Shown piece after piece: positions 9,784-19,178 of a stretch of 64,000 nt of DNA. The notes under the pieces were generated by a model. That model saw nothing but the letters and a program-made list of their open reading frames with translations. It was not told where the DNA came from and made no database searches. Position 1 is the stretch's first letter, and each line of letters begins with the position of its first letter. The stretch covers positions 3,256,001-3,320,000 of the forward strand of contig NC_011989.1 in assembly GCF_000016285.1 (NCBI RefSeq), given 5' to 3'. Made by a program: the position numbers and the translations under genes. The DNA is from Allorhizobium ampelinum S4 (GTDB taxonomy: Bacteria; Pseudomonadota; Alphaproteobacteria; Rhizobiales; Rhizobiaceae).

Positions 9784-11319
9784 ATGGAAAATACCATCCT
9801 CGAAATGCGGAACATCACCAAGACGTTCCCGGGCGTGAAAGCGCTTGAGAATGTGAACCTCAAGGTTCGCCGTGGTGAAATCCATGCATTGGTGGGAGAG
9901 AACGGGGCCGGAAAATCCACCCTGATGAAAGTTCTCTCCGGCGTTTACCCCGCAGGAACCTATGATGGCGACATCGTCTATGATGGCGAAGTGCGCAATT
10001 TCAAGGTGATCAAGAATAGCGAAGAAATTGGCATCATCATCATCCACCAGGAACTGGCTTTGGTTCCGCAGTTGTCGATTGCCGAAAACATCTTCCTTGG
10101 CAACGAAATTGCCAGCAACGGCGTCATCAGCTGGGAAGAAACCTTCAGCCGCACCAAGAAGCTCCTCGCCAAGGTTGGCTTGAAGGAGCAGCCATCAACG
10201 TTGGTGACGGATATCGGTGTCGGCAAGCAGCAGCTGGCGGAAATTGCCAAGGCGCTGTCAAAAAGCGTCAAGCTTTTGATCCTCGATGAGCCAACTGCCT
10301 CGCTTAACGAAACCGACAGCGACGCGCTGTTGAACCTGTTGATGGAATTCCGCGAACAGGGCATCACCTCGATCATCATCACCCATAAGCTGAACGAAGT
10401 GCGCAAGGTGGCCGACCAGATCACCGTGCTGCGCGACGGCATGACGGTCAAGACTTTGAACTGTCATGAGGAAGAAGTCAGCGAAGACGTCATCATCCGC
10501 AACATGGTCGGCCGCGACCTGGAAGACCGATACCCGCCACGCGACGTGCCGATTGGCGAAACCGTTCTTGAGGTTAAGAACTGGAACGCCTTCCACCATC
10601 AGCACCGTGACCGCCAGGTTCTGCATGACATCAACGTGTCAGTGAAACGCGGCGAAGTCGTCGGCATTGCCGGGCTGATGGGCGCCGGTCGCACAGAATT
10701 CGCCATGAGCGTGTTTGGCAAAGCCTATGGTCACAAGATCAGCGGCGATGTTCTGATCGACGGCAAGCCGGTCGATGTCTCGACCGTGCGCAAGGCCATC
10801 GACGCGGGTCTCGCCTATGTCACCGAAGACCGCAAGCATCTGGGCCTGGTTCTGGCCGAAACCATCCTGCACAACACCACGCTTGCCAATCTGCCCGGCG
10901 TGTCCAAGGCCACTGTCATCAACGATATCAGGGAAATCAAGGTCGCCACCGATTATCGCTCGAAGCTGCGCATCCGTTCGCACGGCATCTACCAGGAAAC
11001 CGTCAATCTATCGGGCGGCAACCAGCAGAAGGTGGTTTTGTCGAAATGGCTGTTTTCCAACCCGGAAGTTCTCATTCTCGATGAACCGACCCGTGGTATC
11101 GACGTTGGCGCGAAATACGAAATCTACAGCATCATCAACCAGCTTGCAGCCGACGGAAAAGGCGTTCTGATGATTTCATCGGAAATGCCCGAACTGCTTG
11201 GCACCTGCGATCGCATCTACGTCATGAATGAAGGACGCATGGTGGCCGAGCTCTCGAAAGAAGAGGCAAGCCAGGAAAGCATCATGCGCGCTATCATGCG
11301 CTCAGGGGAGAAGAAATAA
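9784..11319 (+). CDS. gguA: GguA, sugar ABC transporter ATP-binding protein
   Basis: ATPase of the sugar importer served by ChvE. It has 511 residues from the ATG at 9784; the open frame extends upstream through the tandem repeat, but [21 protein letters not shown] is the normal N-terminus. It has two ABC domains in tandem: Walker [10 protein letters not shown] and Walker [11 protein letters not shown] in the first; in the second the degenerate Walker [10 protein letters not shown] and signature NLSGGNQQK, with Walker [13 protein letters not shown]. This asymmetric pattern is standard for the RbsA/MglA sugar class. The ribosome-binding site is weak (GGA). The stop overlaps the gguB start by one base (TAATG). 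Confidence 0.95.
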   Translation: MENTILEMRNITKTFPGVKALENVNLKVRRGEIHALVGENGAGKSTLMKVLSGVYPAGTYDGDIVYDGEVRNFKVIKNSEEIGIIIIHQELALVPQLSIAENIFLGNEIASNGVISWEETFSRTKKLLAKVGLKEQPSTLVTDIGVGKQQLAEIAKALSKSVKLLILDEPTASLNETDSDALLNLLMEFREQGITSIIITHKLNEVRKVADQITVLRDGMTVKTLNCHEEEVSEDVIIRNMVGRDLEDRYPPRDVPIGETVLEVKNWNAFHHQHRDRQVLHDINVSVKRGEVVGIAGLMGAGRTEFAMSVFGKAYGHKISGDVLIDGKPVDVSTVRKAIDAGLAYVTEDRKHLGLVLAETILHNTTLANLPGVSKATVINDIREIKVATDYRSKLRIRSHGIYQETVNLSGGNQQKVVLSKWLFSNPEVLILDEPTRGIDVGAKYEIYSIINQLAADGKGVLMISSEMPELLGTCDRIYVMNEGRMVAELSKEEASQESIMRAIMRSGEKK

Positions 11320-12518
11320 TGAGTTCCGTCAACCCTTCCACGGAAGAACAGAACGTGGTGTCGGTCGCCTCCTATATTCGCGCCAATATCCGCGAATATG
11401 GCATGTTGATCGCGCTCGTCGCCATCATGGTGTTTTTCCAGTTCTACACGGGCGGCATTCTCTTCAAGCCGGTCAACCTGACCAATCTAGTTTTGCAGAA
11501 TTCCTTCATCATCATCATGGCGCTTGGCATGCTGCTGGTGATCGTTGCCGGACATATCGATCTGTCGGTCGGCTCCATCGTCGGCTTCATCGGTGCCATT
11601 GCCGCCATCCTGACCGTGCAATGGGGCCTTGGCTTCCTGCCAACGGTTTTGATCTGTTTGGTGATTGGCGGTGTGATCGGTGCGGCACAGGGCTATTGGG
11701 TCGCCTATCACCGCATTCCGTCCTTCATCGTCACGCTGGCTGGGATGCTGGTGTTTCGTGGCCTGACCCTGTTCGTGCTCGGTGGCCGTAACATCGGTCC
11801 TTTTCCGAAGGAATTCCAGCTGATCAGCACCGGCTTCCTGCCGGATCTGTTCGACATGGGTGACATCCATTCGACATCGATTATCCTGACCGTGATCGGC
11901 GCCGTCGCGCTGTTCGTGCTTGCCTGGCGTCGTCGGCAGGTCAATGTCGCCCACGGCATCGATGTCGAGCCGTTCGGCTTCTTCGTGGCGCAGAACCTGA
12001 TCGTCTCAGGCGCTGTCTTGCTGCTCGGCTATCTGCTGTCAACCTATCGCGGCATGCCGAACGTTCTGGTCGTCATGCTCGTGCTGATCATGCTCTATTC
12101 CTTCGTCACCCGCCGCACCACCATTGGTCGCCGGATCTACGCCATGGGCGGCAATGAAAAGGCCACCAAGCTGTCGGGTATCAATACCGAGCGGCTGAGC
12201 TTCCTGACCTTCGTCAATATGGGCGTTCTGGCGGGCCTCGCCGGCATGATCGTCGCAGCGCGCCTTAACTCCGCAACGCCGAAGGCTGGCAGCGGCTTCG
12301 AGCTGGACGTCATTGCGGCCTGCTTTATCGGCGGCGCATCGGCCTCAGGCGGCGTCGGCAAGATCACCGGTGCGGTCATCGGTGCCTTCATCATGGGCGT
12401 GATGAACAACGGCATGTCGATCATCGGTCTCGGCATCGACTTCCAGCAGATGGTCAAGGGCTTGGTGCTGCTCGCCGCCGTGTTCTTCGACGTCTATAAT
12501 AAGAATAAAGCAGCCTGA
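11319..12518 (+). CDS. gguB: GguB, sugar ABC transporter permease
   Basis: Inner-membrane permease partner of GguA, in the branched-chain/ribose permease class. It has 399 residues, mostly hydrophobic, with about ten or more membrane segments; conserved blocks include AGHIDLSVGSIVGF in the second third of the fold and ARLNSATPKAGSGFELDVIAACFIGGAS, both typical of sugar permeases. It is translationally coupled to gguA through a TAATG overlap. A strong stem-loop without a U-tract follows at 12526-12555. Confidence 0.95.
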   Translation: MSSVNPSTEEQNVVSVASYIRANIREYGMLIALVAIMVFFQFYTGGILFKPVNLTNLVLQNSFIIIMALGMLLVIVAGHIDLSVGSIVGFIGAIAAILTVQWGLGFLPTVLICLVIGGVIGAAQGYWVAYHRIPSFIVTLAGMLVFRGLTLFVLGGRNIGPFPKEFQLISTGFLPDLFDMGDIHSTSIILTVIGAVALFVLAWRRRQVNVAHGIDVEPFGFFVAQNLIVSGAVLLLGYLLSTYRGMPNVLVVMLVLIMLYSFVTRRTTIGRRIYAMGGNEKATKLSGINTERLSFLTFVNMGVLAGLAGMIVAARLNSATPKAGSGFELDVIAACFIGGASASGGVGKITGAVIGAFIMGVMNNGMSIIGLGIDFQQMVKGLVLLAAVFFDVYNKNKAA

Positions 12519-12525
12519 CACTTTT

Positions 12526-12555
12526 GGGCCGGAAGCACTCACCTGCTTCCGGCCC
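12526..12555 (+). other. Strong stem-loop after gguB
   Basis: GGGCCGGAAGCA / TGCTTCCGGCCC, 12-bp perfect stem with a 6-base loop, 8 bp after the gguB stop. No run of T follows (GAACCCC), so it is more likely an mRNA stabiliser or pause site than an intrinsic terminator. Confidence 0.65.
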
Positions 12556-12635
12556 GAACCCCACGACGTGCAGCAATCCCGGGAATAATGTGAAGCGGCG
12601 TTCCTGCCGATTGCATGAGAGTAAAACCAGAGACC

Positions 12636-12664
12636 GTTTCAACGCCTCCGTTGCCATATGAAAC
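12636..12664. promoter_or_regulatory. Nested inverted repeats upstream of gguC
   Basis: Outer arms GTTTCA (12636-12641) and TGAAAC (12659-12664) enclose an inner hairpin CAACG-CCTC-CGTTG (12640-12653). It lies 31 bp upstream of the gguC start in a 177-bp gap, where a regulator site or internal promoter would be expected. The function is inferred only from position. Confidence 0.35.
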
Positions 12665-12695
12665 GCTCCATGAAATGTTCCAAGGACACTGAACA

Positions 12696-13661
12696 ATGTA
12701 TCTTTCACAGTTGAAGGCTGGCGGAGTGATCTGCCGGCAGGGTGAAACCGCGCGCCTCGTGCCAGGATTTTCCTCCACCTACGATCTCGCCAAGGCAGCA
12801 ATTGCGGCCAAGGTGTCCATTACCGACCTGATCGCCAAACAAGGCGCTGGCGATACCGTCGATCTCGCAGCCCTTGCCGCCAGCGGCAAGCTGGATTGCC
12901 CGGTGCGTCACCCCGATGCCGCTCATATGTTCCTGACCGGCACTGGCCTGACCCATACCGGTTCGGCATCGGCCCGTGACAATATGCATGCCGACACGGC
13001 AGGCATGAGCGACTCGATGAAAATGTTCCGCATGGGCCTTGAAGGCGGCAAGCCAAAGGCTGGTGAGTGGGGCGTTCAGCCGGAATGGTTCTACAAAGGC
13101 ACCGGCGTCAATGCGATTGCGCCGGGCGACGGGCTGGAATCGCCGTCCTTTGCGCTTGATGGCGGCGAAGAACCGGAAATCGCGGGCTTTTATGTTATCG
13201 ATAACGACGGTACACCGGTTCGTCTCGGCTTTTCGCTCGCCAACGAATTTTCCGACCATGTGACCGAGAAGATCAACTATCTCTATCTTGCCCATTCCAA
13301 GCTGCGCCCCGCCTCATTCGGCCCGGAACTGCTGGTTGGCGATCTTCCGGCCAACGTCACCGGCGCATCGAAGATCCTTCGGGACGGCAAGACGGTCTGG
13401 GAAAAGCCCTTCCTGTCGGGTGAGGACAACATGTCCCACACCATCGCCAATCTGGAATATCACCATTTCAAATACGGATTGTTCTGCCAGCCGGGCGACC
13501 TGCATGTGCATATGTTCGGCACTGCGACGCTGTCCTTTGCCGATGGCTTCAAGACCGTTCCCGGCGACGTGTTCGAAGTCAGCGCCAGCCAGTTCGGCCT
13601 GCCGCTGCAAAACCCGCTGGTGGTGGCGGCGGAAACGCCCTTTGCCGTCAAGACGCTTTGA
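12696..13661 (+). CDS. gguC: GguC / AraD1 family protein
   Basis: Third gene of the ggu locus, 321 residues, starting MYLSQLKAGGVICRQG after an AAGGA ribosome-binding site. It belongs to the fumarylacetoacetate-hydrolase-like AraD1 group: the C-terminal part contains LLVGDLPANVTGASKI and MSHTIANLEYHHFKY and the GDLHVHMFGT segment. In related pathways such proteins act on 2-keto-3-deoxy sugar acids (for example 2-keto-3-deoxy-L-arabonate dehydratase-like steps), and the genomic setting fits that, but the reaction of GguC is not established from sequence. No signal peptide, so cytoplasmic and not a transporter part. The stop codon lies in the arm of a small hairpin (13659-13681). Confidence 0.85.
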   Translation: MYLSQLKAGGVICRQGETARLVPGFSSTYDLAKAAIAAKVSITDLIAKQGAGDTVDLAALAASGKLDCPVRHPDAAHMFLTGTGLTHTGSASARDNMHADTAGMSDSMKMFRMGLEGGKPKAGEWGVQPEWFYKGTGVNAIAPGDGLESPSFALDGGEEPEIAGFYVIDNDGTPVRLGFSLANEFSDHVTEKINYLYLAHSKLRPASFGPELLVGDLPANVTGASKILRDGKTVWEKPFLSGEDNMSHTIANLEYHHFKYGLFCQPGDLHVHMFGTATLSFADGFKTVPGDVFEVSASQFGLPLQNPLVVAAETPFAVKTL

Positions 13662-13735
13662 TGCCGCAATCGGCGGCATCAATACGGCCTGAATAATAGA
13701 AGAGAACGGCGGCGTTCAGCCGCTCAAACTGAACG
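13659..13735 (+). other. Two small inverted repeats between gguC and araD
   Basis: TGATGCCG / CGGCATCA (13659-13666, 13674-13681) includes the gguC stop; CGTTCAG / CTGAACG (13713-13719, 13729-13735) lies 20 bp before the araD start. Neither has a T-tract. They may stabilise or punctuate the operon mRNA. Confidence 0.4.
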
Positions 13736-13755
13736 AAACACGGGATAGAAACGCC

Positions 13756-15501
13756 ATGAGTGGTTTTACACCAAAAGCTTGGCCTCGCAAACTGAGGTCG
13801 CAGGAATGGTACGGCGGCAACTCACGCGATACGATTTACCATCGCGGCTGGATGAAGAACCAGGGATATCCGCATGACCTGTTCGATGGCCGTCCGGTCA
13901 TCGGCGTTCTCAACACCTGGTCGGACCTCACCCCCTGCAACGGCCATCTGCGCGAGCTGGCTGAAAAGGTGAAGGCCGGTATCTGGGAAGCCGGTGGTTT
14001 TCCGGTCGAAGTGCCGGTGTTCTCGGCGTCTGAAAACACCTTCCGCCCGACCGCGATGATGTATCGCAACTTGGCGGCGCTGGCCGTCGAGGAAGCCATG
14101 CGTGGCCAGCCAATTGATGGCGCCGTGCTGTTGGTCGGCTGCGACAAGACGACGCCGTCGCTGGTGATGGCCGCTGCCTCTACCGACATTCCGTCCATCG
14201 TCGTTACCGGCGGGCCGATGCTGAACGGCTATTTCCGTGGCGAGCGTGTCGGCTCCGGCACGCATCTGTGGAAATTCTCCGAGGCCGTCAAGGCAGGCGA
14301 GATGACCCAGGAAGAATTCATGGAGGCCGAAGCCTCGATGTCACGCTCCAGCGGCACCTGCAACACCATGGGCACAGCCTCGACCATGGCGTCGATGGTA
14401 GAATCGCTCGGCATGGCCTTGTCCGGCAATGCCGCCATTCCCGCCGTTGACAGCCGCCGCCGGGTGATGGCGCAGCTTTCGGGTCGCCGGATCGTGCAAA
14501 TGGTCAAGGACGACCTGAAACCATCCGACATCATGACCAAGGAAGCCTTTGAAAACGCCATCCGCATCAATGGTGCCATCGGCGGTTCCACCAATGCGGT
14601 CGTGCATCTTCTGGCCATGGCCGGTCGCTGTGGGATCGATCTGACGCTGGATGACTGGGACCGCTGTGGCCGCGATATCCCCACCATCGTCAACCTGATG
14701 CCATCGGGCGAGTATCTGATGGAAGAATTCTTCTATGCCGGTGGTCTGCCCGTGGTCATCAAGATGCTGGCCGAAGCCGGCAAGCTGCATAAGGACGCGC
14801 TGACCGTTTCCGGCGAAACCCTGTGGGACGAAGTCAAGGATGTCCGCAACTGGAACGAAGACGTCATCCGCCCCTTCGACAAGGCGCTGACCCAGCAGGG
14901 CGGCATCGCCGTGCTGCGTGGAAACCTGGCCCCGAAGGGCTGCGTGCTGAAGCCATCGGCGGCTTCCGCGCATCTGATGAAACATCGCGGTCGCGCTGTG
15001 GTGTTCGAAGACATCGACGATTACAAGGCCAAGATCAATGACGAGGCCCTCGACATTGACGAAACCTGCGTGATGGTGATGAAGAACTGTGGTCCGCGTG
15101 GCTATCCAGGCATGGCCGAGGTCGGCAATATGGGCCTGCCGCCCAAGGTGCTGCGCAAGGGCATTACCGACATGGTGCGCATTTCCGATGCCCGCATGTC
15201 CGGCACCGCATACGGTACCGTGCTGCTGCACACCTCGCCGGAAGCCGCCCGTGGCGGACCGCTGGCCATCGTCAAGAATGGCGACTTCATCGAAATCGAT
15301 GTCGAGGCACGCCGGGTGCATCTGGATATTTCCGACGAGGAAATGCAGCGCCGCCTAGCCGATTGGCGTCCGAATGTCGAGCCGCCAGCCAGCGGCTATG
15401 CCCGCCTGTTCCACGATCACGTGGAGGGTGCCGATACCGGCGCCGACTTCGACTTCCTCAAGGGCTGCCGTGGTGCCGCCGTTGGCAAGGACGCGCATTG
15501 A
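13756..15501 (+). CDS. araD: L-arabinonate (sugar-acid) dehydratase, IlvD/Edd family
   Basis: Dehydratase of 581 residues that removes water from L-arabinonate, and in characterised relatives also D-galactonate, giving the 2-keto-3-deoxy acid. Three Cys expected to hold the [2Fe-2S] cluster are present: Cys61 (LTPCNGH), Cys129 (GCDKTTPS) and Cys202 (SGTCNTMGTAST). These match the Rhizobium leguminosarum L-arabinonate dehydratase pattern as remembered, shifted by two residues. The long YHRGWMKNQGYP start and the lack of an upstream isoleucine/valine gene argue against a biosynthetic IlvD. It sits between gguC and the sugar dehydrogenase in the galactose/arabinose run, which supports a dual sugar-acid role. 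Confidence 0.88.
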   Translation: MSGFTPKAWPRKLRSQEWYGGNSRDTIYHRGWMKNQGYPHDLFDGRPVIGVLNTWSDLTPCNGHLRELAEKVKAGIWEAGGFPVEVPVFSASENTFRPTAMMYRNLAALAVEEAMRGQPIDGAVLLVGCDKTTPSLVMAAASTDIPSIVVTGGPMLNGYFRGERVGSGTHLWKFSEAVKAGEMTQEEFMEAEASMSRSSGTCNTMGTASTMASMVESLGMALSGNAAIPAVDSRRRVMAQLSGRRIVQMVKDDLKPSDIMTKEAFENAIRINGAIGGSTNAVVHLLAMAGRCGIDLTLDDWDRCGRDIPTIVNLMPSGEYLMEEFFYAGGLPVVIKMLAEAGKLHKDALTVSGETLWDEVKDVRNWNEDVIRPFDKALTQQGGIAVLRGNLAPKGCVLKPSAASAHLMKHRGRAVVFEDIDDYKAKINDEALDIDETCVMVMKNCGPRGYPGMAEVGNMGLPPKVLRKGITDMVRISDARMSGTAYGTVLLHTSPEAARGGPLAIVKNGDFIEIDVEARRVHLDISDEEMQRRLADWRPNVEPPASGYARLFHDHVEGADTGADFDFLKGCRGAAVGKDAH

Positions 15502-15516
15502 TCCATCTCTCTCCCG

Positions 15517-15543
15517 TCAAGCGCGCCCCAAAGGCGCGCTTGA
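15517..15543 (+). other. Strong stem-loop between araD and the galactose dehydrogenase gene
   Basis: TCAAGCGCGCC / GGCGCGCTTGA, 11-bp GC-rich stem with a CCAAA loop, followed by CACCATT with no T-tract. Like the element after gguB, it is probably an mRNA-stability or pause structure inside the operon. Confidence 0.6.
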
Positions 15544-15574
15544 CACCATTCAATGACGAGACAGGGAACAGGTC

Positions 15575-16522
15575 ATGACCTCTTCTGAAAACACCGGAAC
15601 CAGGATTGCCCTGGCGCTGGCCGGCGTCGGCAAGATTGCCCGCGACCAGCATATTCCGTCCTGCGAAAACGGCAGTGACTTCGTGATCGCCGCCGCCATC
15701 AGCCGCAATGGCAAGATCGACAGCGCCGAGAATTTCGAAAATTTCGACGTGTTTCTGGAGACCCGCCAGGATATCCGCGCCATCGCCCTCTGCACCCCGC
15801 CTGACGTCCGTTTTGCCATGGCCAAGAAGGCGATTGCCAACGGCCTCGACGTGCTGATGGAAAAGCCGCCTGCCGCAACCATCGGCGAAGCCCAGGCGCT
15901 GGCCGAATTGGCGCGTGACGCGGGCGTCACCCTGTTTGCCACCTGGCATTCCCGCTTTGCCAATGGTGTTGAACCAGCCCGCCAATGGCTCTTGGACAAG
16001 ACCATCACCCGGATTGAGATCACCTGGAAGGAAGATGTCCGTCGCTGGCATCCCGGACAGGCCTGGATCTGGGAGGCTGGCGGTTTCGGCGTGTTCGATC
16101 CGGGCATCAATGCCCTGTCGATCCTGACCGCGATCATTCCAGGCCAAACCATCGTTGAAAAAGCCGCCTTGTCCTTCCCCGCCAATCGCCAGCAGCCGAT
16201 TGCCGCCAGCCTGACGATGCGCAGTGCCGCCGGTGCGCCGATCAAGGCCGAGTTCGACTGGCGCCAGGAAGGTCCGCAGACCTGGGATATCGTCGTCGAG
16301 ACGGATCAGGGCACGCTGAGGCTCGCAAAAGGCGGCGCGGAACTCTATATAAATGAGACACTGACCGTGGAAGGCCCCGACCGGGAATATGCCCGCATCT
16401 ACACGCGTTTTGCCGAACTGGTGCGCAGCCGCGAAAGCGACGTCGATTTCCAGCCGCTTCGGCTGGTTGCCGACGCCTTTCTGACGGCGGAGCGTCATGA
16501 AGTGGAAGCCTTCATCGAGTAA
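15575..16522 (+). CDS. D-galactose 1-dehydrogenase (Gfo/Idh/MocA family)
   Basis: NAD(P)-dependent oxidation of D-galactose (and probably L-arabinose) to the lactone, the first step of the oxidative pathway. It has 315 residues. N-terminal nucleotide-binding fold with GVGKIARDQHIP, then TPPDVRF, and the family's catalytic-region motif MEKPPAAT. The C-terminal domain contains EDVRRWHPGQAWIWEAGGFGVFDPGINALS, diagnostic of the galactose/arabinose dehydrogenase subgroup. It is in one operon-like run with araD and the semialdehyde dehydrogenase. No lactonase gene is seen nearby, so the lactone may open spontaneously or be hydrolysed by an enzyme coded elsewhere. Confidence 0.85.
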   Translation: MTSSENTGTRIALALAGVGKIARDQHIPSCENGSDFVIAAAISRNGKIDSAENFENFDVFLETRQDIRAIALCTPPDVRFAMAKKAIANGLDVLMEKPPAATIGEAQALAELARDAGVTLFATWHSRFANGVEPARQWLLDKTITRIEITWKEDVRRWHPGQAWIWEAGGFGVFDPGINALSILTAIIPGQTIVEKAALSFPANRQQPIAASLTMRSAAGAPIKAEFDWRQEGPQTWDIVVETDQGTLRLAKGGAELYINETLTVEGPDREYARIYTRFAELVRSRESDVDFQPLRLVADAFLTAERHEVEAFIE

Positions 16523-16691
16523 GACCAGTTTTATCGGACGGGATCGACATCAGCCGATTCCGCCCTCCAAGCCGAATGCCCAAGCAAACGATGCGACAAA
16601 GTTTAGACGTCGGCGCATCCAGGGCAAATAGCAGCGCGACCGGTTAATTGCCGTACCGCCTGCCGAACGACACTTTTGAAAGGACTGCTCC

Positions 16692-18206
16692 ATGACGCTG
16701 AACCTCACCGGAAAACACCTGATTGCCGGCGAATGGGTTGAAGGTACGGGAACCTTCAGCTCCAGCCCTGCTTCGGGCGAGAGCCATACATTCTTCCTGG
16801 GCTCCGCCGCTCTGGTCGACCGCGCCATGAAAGCCGCCGAACAGGCCTTTGCCAGCTATGGCTATTCCTCCCGCGAAGAGCGCGCCAAGTTTCTGGAAGC
16901 CATCGCCGAGGAAATCGATGCGCGTGGCGATGAAATCACCAAGATCGGCACCCAGGAAACCGGCCTGCCGGAAGCCAGGCTCGTCGGCGAACGTGGCCGC
17001 ACCACCGGCCAACTGCGGTTGTTTGCCGAGCATATCCGCAAGGGCGATTATCTCGACCGCCGCTACGATGCCGCCCTGCCGGAACGCCAGCCCCTGCCCC
17101 GCCCCGACATTCGCCTGATGCAGCGGCCCATCGGCCCGGTCGGCGTGTTCGGCGCGTCGAACTTTCCGCTGGCCTTCTCCACCGCGGGCGGCGACACCGC
17201 CTCGGCGCTGGCCGCCGGTTGCCCTGTTGTCGTCAAGGGTCATGAAGCCCATCCCGGCACGTCCGAAATCGTCGCCCAGGCGATCCACGCTGCCATCAAG
17301 AGCACCGGTGTTCATCCCGGCACCTTTTCGCTGGTGCAGGGCGGCAACCGCGAAACCGGCGAAGCCATCTGCCTGCATCCGTTGACCCGCGCCGTCGGCT
17401 TTACCGGCTCGCTGCGCGGTGGCCGCGCGCTGTTTGATCTCTGCGTGCGCCGTGATGAGCCCATTCCATTCTTCGGCGAATTGGGATCGGTCAATCCGAT
17501 GTTCCTGCTGCCCGCCGCCGTCTCGGCCCGTGGCGAGGCCATTGCCAAGGGTTGGGCGGGTTCGCTCACCATGGGCGCTGGCCAGTTCTGCACCAATCCC
17601 GGCATCGCCATCATCAAGGCAGGCCCTGAGGCCGACGCCTTCCTGGAAGCCGCCAAGACCGCGCTGGCTGCCGCCAATGCCCAGACCATGCTGACCGATG
17701 GCATTGCCAATGCCTACCGCGAAGGTGCCAAGCGCATCGAGGAAACCTCGGGCGTCCAGTCCGTGCTGACCTCCACCTGCGACCTGCGCAATGCCAAGCC
17801 CTATCTGTTTGCCACGACAGGTGAAAACTGGCTGGCAAACCATGTGTTGAGCGAGGAAGTCTTCGGTCCGCTCGGTGTGTTCGTCACTGTCAAGGACGAA
17901 GATGAAATGGTTGGCATTGCAGAAAGCCTGGTCGGCCAGTTGACCACGACACTGCAAATGGACGACGCCGACGCGCAGATCGCGCGCAAGCTGCTGCCAA
18001 TCCTGGAACGCAAGTCTGGCCGCGTGCTGGCCAACGGTTTCCCGACTGGTGTCGAGGTTTGCGATGCCATGGTGCATGGCGGGCCTTATCCGGCCACCAC
18101 CAATTTCGGCGCAACCTCTGTCGGTACGATGGCGATCCGTCGCTTCCTGCGTCCGGTCAGCTATCAGAACATTCCGGTCGCCCTGCTGCCGGAAGACCTG
18201 CAATAA
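16692..18206 (+). CDS. Alpha-ketoglutaric semialdehyde dehydrogenase (2,5-dioxovalerate dehydrogenase)
   Basis: Oxidises 2-oxoglutarate semialdehyde to 2-oxoglutarate, the last step of the non-phosphorylating L-arabinose route. It has 504 residues, aldehyde dehydrogenase superfamily. Catalytic Cys300 in GAGQFCTNPG, general-base Glu263 in FGELGSVNP, Asn157 in GASNFPL. The CTNPG environment and the lack of the usual GQxC-x4-R pattern are features of the KGSA dehydrogenase subgroup. The 169-bp gap before it holds only a weak inverted repeat (GATGCG 16590-16595 / CGCATC 16614-16619). The start is preceded by AAAGGA. Confidence 0.88.
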   Translation: MTLNLTGKHLIAGEWVEGTGTFSSSPASGESHTFFLGSAALVDRAMKAAEQAFASYGYSSREERAKFLEAIAEEIDARGDEITKIGTQETGLPEARLVGERGRTTGQLRLFAEHIRKGDYLDRRYDAALPERQPLPRPDIRLMQRPIGPVGVFGASNFPLAFSTAGGDTASALAAGCPVVVKGHEAHPGTSEIVAQAIHAAIKSTGVHPGTFSLVQGGNRETGEAICLHPLTRAVGFTGSLRGGRALFDLCVRRDEPIPFFGELGSVNPMFLLPAAVSARGEAIAKGWAGSLTMGAGQFCTNPGIAIIKAGPEADAFLEAAKTALAAANAQTMLTDGIANAYREGAKRIEETSGVQSVLTSTCDLRNAKPYLFATTGENWLANHVLSEEVFGPLGVFVTVKDEDEMVGIAESLVGQLTTTLQMDDADAQIARKLLPILERKSGRVLANGFPTGVEVCDAMVHGGPYPATTNFGATSVGTMAIRRFLRPVSYQNIPVALLPEDLQ

Positions 18207-18221
18207 GCGCGGACGAACAGC

Positions 18222-19163
18222 ATGGCTGACATAACCGAAACGGGTGCAGAGATCGGCCAGCCCTTCGTTGGGCTTGCCGATTGGGGCACCAGCAATTTCC
18301 GCCTCTGGCTGGTGGATGGCGCGGGCAATGTGCTCGGCGAGCGCCAGTCTGCCGACGGCATGTCGGCCTGCGCGGCGGACAACCGGTTTGCAGCCGTGTT
18401 GGAAGAACATCTGGAGGCGCTGTCAGCGCCTCTGGATCTTCCGGTGGTGATCGCCGGCATGGCGGGCGCTCGCGCCGGTTGGCTGGAAGCGCCCTATGTC
18501 GAAACCCCCGCTTCGCTGTCCGGTCTTCATCACCATAGCGTCAGCCCGAAAGCATCGCGCCCGGTTTATATTCTGCCCGGCCTCTGCCAGATCAACACCG
18601 GCCCCTTTGATGTGATGCGCGGCGAAGAAACCCAGCTTGCCGGTGTCGTGGCGGGTGGCATGGCTTCGGGCGTGATCTGCATGCCCGGCACCCATTGCAA
18701 ATGGGTGGATCTGGAAAACGGCGTGGTGCAGAGATTTCGCACCGTCATGACCGGCGAACTGTTTGACCTGATTGCCAAACAATCGATCCTGCGCCTATCG
18801 ATCCAGCAAGCCCCGGCAGAAACCGACCAGACCGTGTTTGCCGATGCTGTCAGCGAAGCGCTGGGCGAAAATTTCACCCTGACCACCAGCCTGTTTTCGA
18901 TCCGTGCCGCCGGTCTGCTTTCATCGCCTGGAGCCAATGAGGCGGCCAGTCGGCTCTCCGGCCTGCTGATCGGCGCGGAAATCGCGGGCATGCGCGAGTG
19001 GATCGGTTCCGGCAAGACCGTGCATATCGTCGGCTCGAAAGCGCTCTCGGCGCTCTATGCCAAGGCGATCACCCTGGCGGACGGCAGTGCCAGCATTCTT
19101 GACGGCAGCGCCCTGGTGCGCGACGGTCTGTTTGCCGCCGCCAAGGCCATTCTTCAAAACTGA
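18222..19163 (+). CDS. dgoK: 2-dehydro-3-deoxygalactonokinase
   Basis: Phosphorylates 2-keto-3-deoxy-D-galactonate to the 6-phosphate (De Ley-Doudoroff pathway). It has 313 residues; conserved N-terminal phosphate-binding segment LADWGTSNFRLWLVD, then GMAGARAGWLEAPYV and PGTHCKWVDLENG, all typical of DgoK. It is 15 bp after the semialdehyde dehydrogenase and 15 bp before the aldolase, so the pair DgoK-DgoA handles the galactose arm. Confidence 0.92.
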   Translation: MADITETGAEIGQPFVGLADWGTSNFRLWLVDGAGNVLGERQSADGMSACAADNRFAAVLEEHLEALSAPLDLPVVIAGMAGARAGWLEAPYVETPASLSGLHHHSVSPKASRPVYILPGLCQINTGPFDVMRGEETQLAGVVAGGMASGVICMPGTHCKWVDLENGVVQRFRTVMTGELFDLIAKQSILRLSIQQAPAETDQTVFADAVSEALGENFTLTTSLFSIRAAGLLSSPGANEAASRLSGLLIGAEIAGMREWIGSGKTVHIVGSKALSALYAKAITLADGSASILDGSALVRDGLFAAAKAILQN

Positions 19164-19178
19164 CGTTAGGACCAGATC

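Noticed and set aside
12526..12555. Intrinsic terminator after gguB
   Set aside because: The stem is strong but no T-tract follows, so it is listed as a stem-loop only.
13756..15501. Dihydroxy-acid dehydratase (ilvD) for branched-chain amino acids
   Set aside because: The context is sugar catabolism and the spacing of the three cluster Cys fits the sugar-acid dehydratase subgroup.
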